Shown piece by piece: positions 28,837 to 36,795 of a DNA stretch of 64,000 nucleotides. Within the stretch, counting starts at the first letter, position 1, and each line of letters begins with the position of its first letter. This DNA comes from Rhodopseudomonas pentothenatexigens (GTDB taxonomy: Bacteria; Pseudomonadota; Alphaproteobacteria; Rhizobiales; Xanthobacteraceae), in NCBI RefSeq assembly GCF_900218015.1, contig NZ_UFQQ01000005.1, forward strand, positions 1-64,000. Direction: 5' to 3'. The translations under genes were made by a program, and so were the position numbers. The notes beneath the pieces are model-generated. The model did no database searches, was not told the DNA's origin, and saw only the letters and a list, made by a program, of their open reading frames with translations.

Positions 28837-28919
28837 CGAGGCTCTCGCGCCAGGGTTCGGTCCGCGCCAGCTAAATCGCGATTGCCGGCGGGGAGCAAGG
28901 GGTAAGCCCAGGGAGAGAT

Positions 28920-29324
28920 CTACGCGACAAGCGGAATATCGGTCAGCGGAAAGTCGTTGCCCTTGCACAGCAAGGGGGCATTCAGAGCTTTGGCCAGCGC
29001 GTAGGCGAAGCAATCTCCGTAGTTGAGAGCTGCTTTGTGGCCGGTCCCTTTCCCGAACCGCAAATGCGCCGAACGCGCGTATCCGGCCTGCTCGGTGGTC
29101 ACGGGCTCGATCCGGATGCCGGCCTCCGCGATGAAGTCATCAAGCCATCGTTCGGCTTTGGCCGGCTGAACGTCCTTTAGTCCACGGAGAACGATCGCAA
29201 TCTCCAGCAAATTGCCCGAGGATAGGACCGGTTGATCGTCGGAGGCGATCAGCCGCGCGAACTGGGCTGCCTCCTGCTCCTCGCGAAAGATCGCAATGAT
29301 CGCCGACGTGTCGATGACGATCAC
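28920..29324 (-). CDS. vapC: VapC-type PIN-domain toxin
   Basis: 134-residue PIN ribonuclease. The acidic active-site residues are all visible: MIVIDTSAIIAI (Asp5), SGNLLEIAIVL (Glu near 41), YGDCFAYALAKA (Asp near 105) and LLCKGNDF (Asp near 124). VapC toxins cut specific tRNAs or rRNA and stop translation when the antitoxin is lost. It overlaps the stop of the antitoxin gene by 4 bp (ATGA), so the antitoxin is made first, as usual. Confidence 0.92.
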   Translation of the reverse strand: MIVIDTSAIIAIFREEQEAAQFARLIASDDQPVLSSGNLLEIAIVLRGLKDVQPAKAERWLDDFIAEAGIRIEPVTTEQAGYARSAHLRFGKGTGHKAALNYGDCFAYALAKALNAPLLCKGNDFPLTDIPLVA

Positions 29325-29572
29325 GTGGGCAATCCATTCTCATCGTAGCCGAGAATCTCGTCTGGAGTTCGCCCGGTGTCAGGCAACGCGGCGTAACGGC
29401 CCCCGATCTTCAGCAGTCGTTGCGCGATCTGGTCGGTTTGCCGGCGACGATGCTCGCGTGCGAGCTGTTCGCGCAGCGCATTGGTCACCGCCGCAGTGAG
29501 GCTCTCCCCGGTCATGCGGGCCAGCTCTGTCGCTAACTGATGAGCTTCGTCGTTCTTGATGTTGAGATGCAT
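29321..29572 (-). CDS. vapB: VapB-type antitoxin (Rv0623/PSK family)
   Basis: 83 residues. The N-terminal half MHLNIKNDEAHQLATELAR plus TGESLTAAVTNALREQL is a ribbon-helix-helix DNA-binding domain of the PSK_trans_fac/Rv0623 type. The acidic C-terminal tail (TPDEILGYDENGLPT) would wrap and block the toxin. Usually autoregulatory through an operator upstream; the 70 bp before its start are AT-richer than their surroundings but I see no clear palindrome. Confidence 0.9.
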   Translation of the reverse strand: MHLNIKNDEAHQLATELARMTGESLTAAVTNALREQLAREHRRRQTDQIAQRLLKIGGRYAALPDTGRTPDEILGYDENGLPT

Positions 29573-29641
29573 GCGATCTCCGATTGGTAGAGAAATAGCA
29601 TTTGTCTACCGCACCCTTCAATTTGGCTTCGCGGGAGGTCC

Positions 29642-29671
29642 TTGACAAGGGGATTGTTTAAGGACTGTATT
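29642..29671 (+). promoter_or_regulatory. Sigma-70-like promoter before a non-coding element
   Basis: TTGACA (29642-29647), an 18-nt spacer and TGTATT (29666-29671). The -35 is a perfect consensus, unusual in this GC-rich genome, and the surrounding DNA is AT-rich. A start site about 7 nt downstream would fall at the first base of a 10-bp inverted repeat. No protein gene follows on this strand. Confidence 0.55.
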
Positions 29672-29677
29672 CCTAAT

Positions 29678-30060
29678 GCCTCATCCCATCGAGGGGCGTT
29701 TCCGGGACGCTGTGAGATGCGGGATGAGGCGGTGGCGCCTGCGGGCGGGAAGCAGACGTGCTTCCTTCCTCCGGGAGGCTAAGGTCGCCGTCCGCCGCTA
29801 CTACGAGCGGCTGCCCTGTGCGTGGCTGGACGGGCGCAGAGGATACGGGGAAATCCCGCGGTCGCTGTGTTCGCGGAAGAACGGTCCCGATGCCAGAAAT
29901 CGCCACGGTGGAGCGTCGAAAGGCGTTCCGCGACGGTTCTCTCCGGCGATCCGGCGGGGACGGTCGCGGCCACTAATACCAAGGTCGCGCCTTTCGGCGC
30001 TCCGCCTCCCTCGGCCTGTTGGTCGCCGGGAGGGCCCCAGAGCCGGTCTCTCATGCAATC
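29678..30060 (+). ncRNA. Candidate structured non-coding RNA or dispersed repeat element
   Basis: A 550-bp gap (29573-30122) without a protein gene. From 29678 there are strong inverted repeats: GCCTCATCCC / GGGATGAGGC (29678-29687 with 29721-29730) and GGAAGCA-GACG-TGCTTCC (29748-29765), plus CTCCGGGAG-type local stems. All six frames are low-complexity Arg/Gly/Ser-rich with no family signature. A consensus -35 promoter precedes it. The left end resembles, from memory, a repeated several-hundred-bp element found in Bradyrhizobium genomes. The right end is uncertain because no intrinsic terminator is evident. Confidence 0.45.
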
Positions 30061-30122
30061 ACTTGCGTGATAACGCCTACTCATGCCCGGAGCTCAGGCT
30101 TCGAACGCGACGCCAGATCCGC

Positions 30123-33100
30123 TCATACCGCCGCAGGTGCGTGGGCGAACACCACTTCGATCAGCGTGCCGGATTGCGGCGCGCTTTTGACATGAAAGCT
30201 CGCGCGGTTGGCTTCGACCAACGCCTTGGTCAGCGACAGGCTGACGCCGGCGGCTTCGGTGCGATCGCTCGGCGCCGGCGTGCGGAACGGCTGCAGCGCG
30301 GCGGCGAGTTCGTCGTCGTTGAGGCGATTGCCGGTGTCGCGGACGCGGAGCACCACCTCGCCGGCATCGCTGAGTGCGGTCGAGACGATCACCTGGCCGC
30401 CGGCATTGGCCAGATGGATCGATGTGCCGATCAGGTTGATGATGATCTGGCGTAGCGCCTGCGCGTCCGCCACGACGGTGGGCAGCAGGTGCGCCAGCGA
30501 GGTGCGGATGATAATGCGCTCGCGGTTGGCCCGCGGCTGCATCACCGCGACGCTCTGTTCGACCAGCTCGTTGAGATTGACGCTGGCGAAGGAGAGATCG
30601 AGCTTGCCGGTCTCGATCCGCGACAGATCGAGCAGATCGTCGACGATGCCGATGACGCGTTCGCCCGAAGCGCGGATGTCCTTTAGGTAATCGACGTAAC
30701 GCTCGTTGCCGAGCGGTCCGAACCGCTCCTCGATCATCACTTCGGCGAAGCCGATGATGGCGTTGAGCGGCGCGCGGATCTCGTGGCTGAGCCGCGCCAG
30801 CACGTCGGCCTTGGCGCCGGCGGCCCGTTCGGCGAGCCGCTTGGCCTGGCTGAGTTCGGTCTCGGTGCGCTGCACCTGCGACAGGTCGCGGAACACGGCG
30901 AAGAAGTTCGGCCCGTCGGCGCGGGTCCGGCCGATCGTCATGCTGAGCGGAAACAGCCCGCCTTCGCGGACCTGGCCGAGCGCTTCGAGGCCGTGGTCGA
31001 GCACGCTCTGAGCGCGGCCGCTCTCGATGCTGCCCAAGTAATCGAGCACGGCGGCGCGGCTTTCCGGCGCGAACAGTTCGATCAGGTTGCGCTCCACCAA
31101 CGCGTCGCCGCCATAGCCGAACAGCGCCTCGGCGCTGCGGTTGGCGGCGCTGATCTGGCCGCTCTCGTCGAACATCAGCACGCCTTCGGCGGTGGTGTCG
31201 AGGATCGCGCCGAGCTCTTCGGCGTTCGCGGCGCCGACCGCGGACGGCGTATCCTCGATCGCGGTCGCCGGCGCGAACGGCAACTCGGCGACGGCATGGG
31301 ATGCGGTCTCGGCCGAGCAGATCAGCGCCAGCGCCTGAGCGCCGTCCCAGGCGATGGTGAACAGCCGCGCCTCGGTCGGTGCCGCGTCGCCGCCTTGCGC
31401 CGCGGTGATGGTGATCGGCGTGCCGGTCTCCGAGCTGCTGCTGGATTCGCCGACGCCGGAATCGACATACAGCGCGTCGAGGCCGCCGGCGTCTTCCAGC
31501 GCGGCGACGCTCGGAAATCCCATCCGCGCCAGAAATGCCGGGTTGGCATAGAGCAGCCGGTCGAGCCGGTAGATCAGCACGCCGACCGGCATCAGGTCGA
31601 GCAGCACGCGATCGCGCGCGCCATTGCCGCTCGCCGGCGCGGGCGTCGGCGCCAGCCAGTCGGCGCGCGGCGGCTCCGGGACTTCGCTCGGCGCCGCGTC
31701 CGGCTCCGGCGCGATCTCGTCCGCGACGATGGCCGGCGCATCGGCACCCGGCGCCGCTTCGCTTTCGAGCCGGGCTGCCAATTGCCGCGCCAGTTCGTGG
31801 AAAGCGCTGTTCTCGCCCGGCGTCAGCGACGGTGCACGCGCGTCGTTGGCAGCTCGGAATGGCAGGACGTTTTTCGGGGTATCCACGGGCGTGTCCAAAG
31901 TGTTCAGGAGCGGGTCCAGAGCAGGGGCCTGGTCTGAAGCGGTGTCGTGCGATGCCCGATCGGCCGACAGCGGCTGCGGCCGCGGCGGTGACTCGGTCGA
32001 GCCGTGCCGGCGTAGCGCGACGAGTTGATCGAGCGCGGCGAGATCGCGGCAGACGCCGAAGCCGCGATAGCCGGCGAATGCACCAACCTGATCCTGCACC
32101 GGTAGTCCGGACATTTCGATCGGCAGCCGCAGCGCGGTGCCGTCCGCCGGCCATTGCAGCGTGATGCCGCTCCAGGTGTGGTGTGTGTCCAGCGCTGCTG
32201 CAACCTGGCCGTCCGGATCGAGCCCGAGCCGATCCGCGACCTCGCTCCAGCGCTCGCCGACATTAGCGATGGTGAGCGGCCCGATCAGGCGGAGGAATTC
32301 ATCCGAGGCGATCGCCAGCCGGCCGTCGCGGTCGATCTGCCAGACGAAGCGGAGCGGATGCCGCCGTGGCGGAGGCGTGTCGGACATCGGCTCGGCCGCA
32401 GGCGCGGTGTCGCTGGTCTCCGGTTCCGCAGCGACAGGATCGGGGGCTGCGGATTGTTCCGCGACGACCGGCTGTTGCTCGGCCGCGCCGGGCTCCTCTG
32501 CGGCGGGCTCGTCGGCGACGGTTTCGACAAAGGGCGAGGGCTCATCCGCCGGCTCCGGCGCGGCGGACGGCTGATCGGTGGTCGGCTGAACGGTGGACGC
32601 TGGTTCGTCGCAGGGCTCGTCTGCAGCTGTCGCCGGCGGCGACAGAGCAGCGTCTGCGTCGCCGGCTAACGGCGGCGTTGCGGTGGCTTCGGCCTCAACC
32701 TCGGCTGGCGCGACATCGTCGAGCAAGGTGAACTCGGCCGGTGCTTCGCTGAGAGTGTCGAAGGCCTCATAGTCGGGCGAAGCCGTAGCAGCGGCGGCCT
32801 CCGATGGTGGCTCGGGCGGCAAGGGCTCTGGAGCGGTCTCCGGCTCGGGCGGCGCTGCAACTGGCGATGGCTCGGCTTCCGGCTGCGACTCCGGCATTTC
32901 GGGCTGCGGTTCCGGTCCGGTCGATGGCGGCTGCGGATTTGGCTCAGTAGCGACGCCCGGCGCCAGCAGTGCGATCAGTCCGACATCGGCACCGCTGCCG
33001 ACGCGCTGCAGCACCAGGTGGCCGAACCCGATCGGGGTCTCGGCGCGGCCGAGCCGCAGCGCGTCGGCGCGAGCCTGATCGAGGCCGGCTTCGCTCAGGT

Positions 33101-33602
33101 TACGGAAACCGAGCAGGGTGCGGGCGGCGGCGCTGGAGCCGACGAACAGACCGTCGCTGGCGAACGCTGCGATCGGGGTGTCGACGCCTTCGACCAGACT
33201 GCGTAGCCGGTCGATCAGCGGCATCGGCCTGCCGATCGATTCCACGGCGGCGATCAGCACGCCGGTGCTGCCGTCGGCGAAGCCGAGGCGGGTGCAGGCA
33301 CAGGTCACCGGCGCGCCGAGCGGGGCGCCGAAGCCGCGCAGCCGCTCCAGCCGGGTCGCGCCGTTCGGCGGCAGTTTGGCTGCGAGCTGGGCGACCTGGC
33401 GGCGGTGCGGGTCGGCCGGGCGGAAGCTGCGGCGGGCGAGCTCGGCCGCATTGGCGGCGCCGAACAGCTTGGCGGCGACCGGGTTGGCCCACAGCACGCG
33501 GGTGCCGTCGCTCGACCACAGCCAAGCCGGCAACGTCCGGGTCGCGTGCACCGCGAGCCGGGGATCGTCGACCCCTCGCAATTGGAAGTCCCAGTTGGTC
33601 AT
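30123..33602 (-). CDS. Large PAS histidine kinase, PdhS/DivJ/PleC-like, with degenerate ATPase domain
   Basis: 1159 residues, no transmembrane helix. PAS modules lie near residues 20-110, 430-540, 690-790 and 800-905; residues 225-420 are a low-complexity Pro/Glu/Ala linker. The phospho-acceptor region LSHEIRAPLNAIIGFAE (His940) plus FGPLGNERYVDYLKDI is the PdhS/DivJ/PleC subfamily signature. The catalytic domain is unusual: the N box reads NLIGTSIHLA (Asn to Thr), G1 reads DTGNRLND (second Gly lost) and G2 reads GVSLSL (GTGLGL expected). Autophosphorylation is therefore doubtful. It may act as a phosphatase, scaffold or allosteric partner, like DivL. A CtrA-like box precedes it. Confidence 0.88.
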   Translation of the reverse strand: MTNWDFQLRGVDDPRLAVHATRTLPAWLWSSDGTRVLWANPVAAKLFGAANAAELARRSFRPADPHRRQVAQLAAKLPPNGATRLERLRGFGAPLGAPVTCACTRLGFADGSTGVLIAAVESIGRPMPLIDRLRSLVEGVDTPIAAFASDGLFVGSSAAARTLLGFRNLSEAGLDQARADALRLGRAETPIGFGHLVLQRVGSGADVGLIALLAPGVATEPNPQPPSTGPEPQPEMPESQPEAEPSPVAAPPEPETAPEPLPPEPPSEAAAATASPDYEAFDTLSEAPAEFTLLDDVAPAEVEAEATATPPLAGDADAALSPPATAADEPCDEPASTVQPTTDQPSAAPEPADEPSPFVETVADEPAAEEPGAAEQQPVVAEQSAAPDPVAAEPETSDTAPAAEPMSDTPPPRRHPLRFVWQIDRDGRLAIASDEFLRLIGPLTIANVGERWSEVADRLGLDPDGQVAAALDTHHTWSGITLQWPADGTALRLPIEMSGLPVQDQVGAFAGYRGFGVCRDLAALDQLVALRRHGSTESPPRPQPLSADRASHDTASDQAPALDPLLNTLDTPVDTPKNVLPFRAANDARAPSLTPGENSAFHELARQLAARLESEAAPGADAPAIVADEIAPEPDAAPSEVPEPPRADWLAPTPAPASGNGARDRVLLDLMPVGVLIYRLDRLLYANPAFLARMGFPSVAALEDAGGLDALYVDSGVGESSSSSETGTPITITAAQGGDAAPTEARLFTIAWDGAQALALICSAETASHAVAELPFAPATAIEDTPSAVGAANAEELGAILDTTAEGVLMFDESGQISAANRSAEALFGYGGDALVERNLIELFAPESRAAVLDYLGSIESGRAQSVLDHGLEALGQVREGGLFPLSMTIGRTRADGPNFFAVFRDLSQVQRTETELSQAKRLAERAAGAKADVLARLSHEIRAPLNAIIGFAEVMIEERFGPLGNERYVDYLKDIRASGERVIGIVDDLLDLSRIETGKLDLSFASVNLNELVEQSVAVMQPRANRERIIIRTSLAHLLPTVVADAQALRQIIINLIGTSIHLANAGGQVIVSTALSDAGEVVLRVRDTGNRLNDDELAAALQPFRTPAPSDRTEAAGVSLSLTKALVEANRASFHVKSAPQSGTLIEVVFAHAPAAV

Positions 33603-33668
33603 CGCTACTCGTACGCCGCGGCTCGCCAGCGGTGCGCCTGTGGCCGACAGGGCGCGGGCCTGAGAACC

Positions 33669-33683
33669 TTAACAATTCATTAT
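33669..33683 (-). promoter_or_regulatory. CtrA-like box upstream of the kinase
   Basis: TTAA-CAATTCA-TTAT matches the CtrA consensus TTAA-N7-TTAA at seven of eight positions, 67 bp before the kinase start. The rest of the 322-bp gap (33603-33924) is divergent promoter space toward the phasin gene and contains another TTAA pair with 12-bp spacing. A functional site is an inference. Confidence 0.35.
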
Positions 33684-33924
33684 CGTCAGCGGCGATCGTC
33701 AGGTCCACGTTCGCGATCACGCTATCCCGTCTTAAGCGCGGATAACCTTAATTCGGCCACGCACAAGGACCTGGAAAGCCCCGATTGCGTTGAAGGTTGC
33801 AAAACCGGGACGATCGGTCACGATGCGCTAGTCGACATCCGCCGGTCACACCGGCGATGCGATTGTTGGCTAGAGTTTCCGGTGCCGGGTCGGAAGCGGC
33901 GAAACAGGCGGTAAGGAGCTGAGG

Positions 33925-34308
33925 ATGGATCAGGAACAGCGTGATCGGTTCGAGATTCCCAAGGAGATGCGCTCGATGGCCGAGGCAGGGTTCGATCAGG
34001 CCCGCAAGGCGTTCGAGCACATGCTCTCCAGCGCCCAGCAGACCGCCGCCACCATCGAGGATCGCGGTGCCGCCGCCCGGGCCAACGCCAAGGAGATCAC
34101 TACCCGCGCCGTCGGCTTCGCCGAGCGCAATGTCCACGCCGCGCTGGACTACGCCCAGCAGCTCGTCCACGCCAAGGACCTCGGCGACGTGATGCGGCTG
34201 CATAGCGAATACGTCCAGGCCCAGATGAAGGCACTCGCCGAGCAGGCCAGCGAGATCGGTCAGGTCGTCACCAAGGCGGCTCAGGACGCCGCCAAGCCGA
34301 AGAGCTGA
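33925..34308 (+). CDS. Phasin family protein
   Basis: 127 residues, almost entirely helical, Ala/Gln/Glu-rich. FEIPKEMRSMAEAGFDQARK (about residue 9) and the repeated amphipathic pattern through QTAATIEDRGAAARANAKEI match the Phasin_2 family. Phasins coat polyhydroxybutyrate granules and limit their size. A ribosome-binding site (AAGGAG) precedes the ATG. A second phasin gene lies 235 bp downstream in the same direction; the two are related but distinct. Confidence 0.88.
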   Translation: MDQEQRDRFEIPKEMRSMAEAGFDQARKAFEHMLSSAQQTAATIEDRGAAARANAKEITTRAVGFAERNVHAALDYAQQLVHAKDLGDVMRLHSEYVQAQMKALAEQASEIGQVVTKAAQDAAKPKS

Positions 34309-34388
34309 GGTCGCGCCGCGGCCGTGACCGGGAGACCAGGGGGATCCCCCTGGCTCCAGGCATCTCCCCCAGATGCAGAATGTGGCAC

Positions 34389-34415
34389 TGCAATGCAATT
34401 TCATGTTGCATTGCA
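34389..34415 (+). promoter_or_regulatory. TGCAATGCAA palindrome before phasin gene, likely PhaR operator
   Basis: A perfect 10-bp inverted repeat, TGCAATGCAA-N7-TTGCATTGCA, about 130 bp before the second phasin start and embedded in unusually AT-rich DNA. PhaR repressors, which bind PHB and control phasin genes, recognise TGC-rich paired sites; the motif type and place fit (inference). Confidence 0.6.
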
Positions 34416-34543
34416 CAATTTTTGTGATACTTTGTGGCTCCTGGATGACCCCGGTCATCCCCTTGGCTCGGCGTACAGCCTGAAGATTACGCAGGCCGCT
34501 CGCGCGGGTCACTTCGATTTCCCACCAGCGAAGGATGCACCCT

Positions 34544-34975
34544 ATGGCCGACTCGAGCGATCCGTTTTCCACCGTGATGCCGTTCCAGCTCCCGGAGCAG
34601 GTCCGCGCCTTCGCCGAAAAGGGCGTGTCGCAGGCGCGCGAGAACTACGCCAAGCTGAAGGACGTCGCCGAGACCCAGAACGGCACGATCGAGGCGGTGT
34701 TCACCTCGGCCAGCAAGGGCGCGACCGACTATTCGGCCAAGGTGTTCGATTTCGTGAAGACCAACACCAGCGCCTCCTTCGACTTCGCGCAGAGCCTGAT
34801 GGGCGCCAAGACCCTGCCGGACATGATGGAATTGTGGACCTCCCACGCCAAGAAGCAGATCGAGACGCTGACCGCGCAGACCAAAGAGCTCACTGAGCTC
34901 ACCCAGAAGGTCGCCGCCGACACCGTCGAGCCGATCAAGGCTAACGCCACCAAGATCTTCAAGCCGGCGGCCTGA
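34544..34975 (+). CDS. Phasin family protein
   Basis: 143 residues. MPFQLPEQVRAFAEKGVSQA (about residue 9) is the Phasin_2 N-terminal signature, followed by amphipathic helices (FVKTNTSASFDFAQSLMGAK) and a C-terminal KVAADTVEPIKANATKIFKP. Start 34544 is chosen because GAAGGA lies 8 nt upstream; the ATG at 34535 would overlap that site. Preceded by a TGC-rich palindrome and followed by an intrinsic-type terminator, so it is probably a single-gene unit. It should associate with PHB granules. Confidence 0.9.
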   Translation: MADSSDPFSTVMPFQLPEQVRAFAEKGVSQARENYAKLKDVAETQNGTIEAVFTSASKGATDYSAKVFDFVKTNTSASFDFAQSLMGAKTLPDMMELWTSHAKKQIETLTAQTKELTELTQKVAADTVEPIKANATKIFKPAA

Positions 34976-35001
34976 TCCACCCGGTTTTCGACGTTTTCCA
35001 G

Positions 35002-35030
35002 GCCCGGGCCGTGCGCCCGGGCTTTGTCGT
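35002..35030 (+). terminator. Terminator after the second phasin gene
   Basis: Inverted repeat GCCCGGG / CCCGGGC with a 7-nt loop, followed by TTTGTCGT. The stem is strong and the T tract short. It lies 27 bp after the phasin stop. Confidence 0.6.
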
Positions 35031-35149
35031 CGGCAGCTTGTTGTCGACAGCACCCCCGACATTGGTCTTGCGGTCGATCACGGCCTTGCCAAAACGCGGC
35101 GTTGCACCTAGTTTCCGCCCGTTCGCGGGCCGCCTCGCCCGCGCCGGAT

Positions 35150-35226
35150 GCAGTTGTAGCTCAGTTGGTTAGAGCGCCTGTCTGTGGAACAGGAGGTCGG
35201 TGGTTCGAGCCCACCCAACTGTACCA
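35150..35226 (+). tRNA. tRNA-His (GTG anticodon)
   Basis: A full 77-nt cloverleaf: acceptor GCAGTTG / CAACTGT, D-stem GCTC / GAGC, anticodon stem CCTGT / ACAGG with loop CTGTGGA (anticodon GTG), T-arm GGTGG-TTCGAGC-CCACC and an encoded CCA. Discriminator base 73 is A and the base before position 1 is T, so there is no encoded G-1 and no C73. This is the atypical tRNA-His form known from a large group of alphaproteobacteria, whose HisRS and tRNA co-evolved. Confidence 0.96.
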
Positions 35227-35397
35227 CCCGCTTTTTCTCCGCTTCCGCCCTCCAACGACCGCCGTTTGCTCCCGCTCGAAACGATGCCGTTGCGCGCGCT
35301 CCCGCCGCGTTGCAGCGGTGCCGCACTCACCTGCCGTTCGGAACCGAATGACCGACGCTCACGTTGCTGGAGCGTAGGGCGGACAATGGAGATCGCC

Positions 35398-35628
35398 ATG
35401 ACCGAGCGGAAGTTGAGCGACCAGGCGGTCTCGGTGCTGGTGGATGTCGCGCGCACCGCCGGCCGTGATCTCAATGCCGGACAGCGACTCGAACTCGACC
35501 GTCTGGTGTCCGACGGTCTAGTTGCGGTCAGCGATCTGGGTGACCCGGCCGGCCGCAGTCATTATCGGATCACTGCGGAAGGCCAGCGCGCGCTCGACAG
35601 CCGCGGCGTCGGCGCCAACGAGGCGTGA
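35398..35628 (+). CDS. Small protein, possible winged-helix fold
   Basis: 76 residues. The start at 35398 is chosen because GGAG lies 6 nt upstream. The second half (LDRLVSDGLVAVSDLG then SHYRITAEGQRALDSRG) resembles the wing and final helix of PadR/MarR-like winged-helix domains, with the N-terminal helices MTERKLSDQAVSVLVDVAR. It is too short for a complete regulator of those families. Function unknown; conservation in relatives would confirm it. Confidence 0.6.
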   Translation: MTERKLSDQAVSVLVDVARTAGRDLNAGQRLELDRLVSDGLVAVSDLGDPAGRSHYRITAEGQRALDSRGVGANEA

Positions 35629-35770
35629 CGGTTCGCTTCTGATCTTGCCTGGCGCAGTTTCCCACCCCGCTTGCGAATCCGTGGCTGCTCCCGCACACTT
35701 TGCCCAATAGCAACACGGGGTCGGTGGCGACGTTCGCTGCCGGGAAACGCCAGCAGAGCAGGGGGCATTG

Positions 35771-36100
35771 ATGATCTCAAACCGATCCGTCTTCCGACGT
35801 CGCGTCGGCGGCCGCCTTGTTGCGATGGCGATCGGCTTCGGCGCGTCGCTCGCCGCGACCGGTGCATTCGCCTACACGGCCGAGCAGCAGCAAGCCTGTT
35901 CCGGCGATGCGATGCGGTTGTGCGGCGCGTTCGTTCCCGACGTCGACCGCATCACCGTCTGCATGATCCGCAACAAGTCGCAGCTCACGCCGGGGTGCCG
36001 CGCGCATTTCGGGCCGACGCCGGTCGCGATGCGCTCCGGCAAGGCGGTGCGATCCAAGGTCTCGAAGCCGCGCAAGCTGCAGCAGCGGGCGCGCCGTTAA
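35771..36100 (+). CDS. Secreted cysteine-rich-repeat protein
   Basis: 109 residues. An Arg-rich N-terminus and a hydrophobic stretch (LVAMAIGFGASLAATGAFA) form a signal peptide cut near residue 35. The mature part has one copy of a Cys-rich repeat: QQACSGDAMRLCGAFVPDVD, then ITVCMIRNKSQLTPGCRAHF, with four cysteines likely forming two disulfides in the periplasm. The tail is strongly basic (RSGKAVRSKVSKPRKLQQRA). Such proteins are frequent in Bradyrhizobium relatives; function unknown. Confidence 0.7.
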   Translation: MISNRSVFRRRVGGRLVAMAIGFGASLAATGAFAYTAEQQQACSGDAMRLCGAFVPDVDRITVCMIRNKSQLTPGCRAHFGPTPVAMRSGKAVRSKVSKPRKLQQRARR

Positions 36101-36193
36101 TCTTCCGTCTCCTCTGGTTTCGCGGATCCACGCGACAGCTTGCCGCGTTGGTGTCGAAATCCACGCGCATATCTCGCGGCTGAGGAGAGCTTT

Positions 36194-36571
36194 GTGACAG
36201 ACGTCGATCACCGCGCCGAACTCGACCGCCATCTGCAGTGGTTCGAGTCCAAGCTGCCGCCCCGGCCGGCGCATTTCGTCGGCTGGCTGCGGCGGCCGTC
36301 CTCGAAATACGTCCGGCTGCCGCTCGGTGTGGTGTTGGTCGGCGGCGGCGTGCTCAGCTTTCTGCCTGTACTCGGTCTGTGGATGCTGCCGCTCGGCTTA
36401 GTGCTGATCGCGCAGGACGTGCCGGCGCTGGAGAAGCCGACCGCGCGGACGCTGAACTGGATCGAGCGCAAATGGCTCGAACGGCAGCGCGCACGCGGAA
36501 TCGATATCACGCCGTTCGATCCGCACCAGGAACCCCCATCTGCGGACTCTTCGGCCAAGCCGGCCGCATAA
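36194..36571 (+). CDS. Small membrane protein of unknown function
   Basis: 125 residues from a GTG start with GAGGAGA five nt upstream. A hydrophobic region (YVRLPLGVVLVGGGVLSFLP plus LGLWMLPLGLVLIAQD, residues about 38-75) could form two short membrane helices or one hairpin. Flanks are charged and cytoplasmic in character, with a Pro/Ser/Ala tail. No enzyme motif is seen. The nearest neighbours on the same strand are small unrelated genes. I do not recognise a named family. Confidence 0.65.
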   Translation: MTDVDHRAELDRHLQWFESKLPPRPAHFVGWLRRPSSKYVRLPLGVVLVGGGVLSFLPVLGLWMLPLGLVLIAQDVPALEKPTARTLNWIERKWLERQRARGIDITPFDPHQEPPSADSSAKPAA

Positions 36572-36685
36572 GTCCGTCGTATCAGCTCGCGGTTGTGCGG
36601 ATGCGCGAGTCAGAAACCGTCCTTGTGACTCAACCAGCGGCCTTGGTGCAGCGCATTTCCAAGGAGTCGGTGTGACTCAAAACAT

Positions 36686-36704
36686 GCAGATTGCTACAAT
36701 CTGC
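36686..36704 (+). promoter_or_regulatory. Palindrome GCAGATTG-CTA-CAATCTGC upstream of parA-like gene
   Basis: A perfect 8-bp inverted repeat with a 3-nt centre, about 90 bp before the ParA-like start. Two GTGACTCAA direct repeats lie just to its left (about 36624 and 36673). The arrangement suggests an operator, perhaps for autoregulation, but the binding protein is unknown. Confidence 0.45.
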
Positions 36705-36795
36705 CGAAGCGGCGGTGATTGCTTGCAATTTTAGCTTTCACGAATCAACGAGCTGATTCACTTTCACCCGCGAAGGTCAATCGGGAGGCCAGCGG

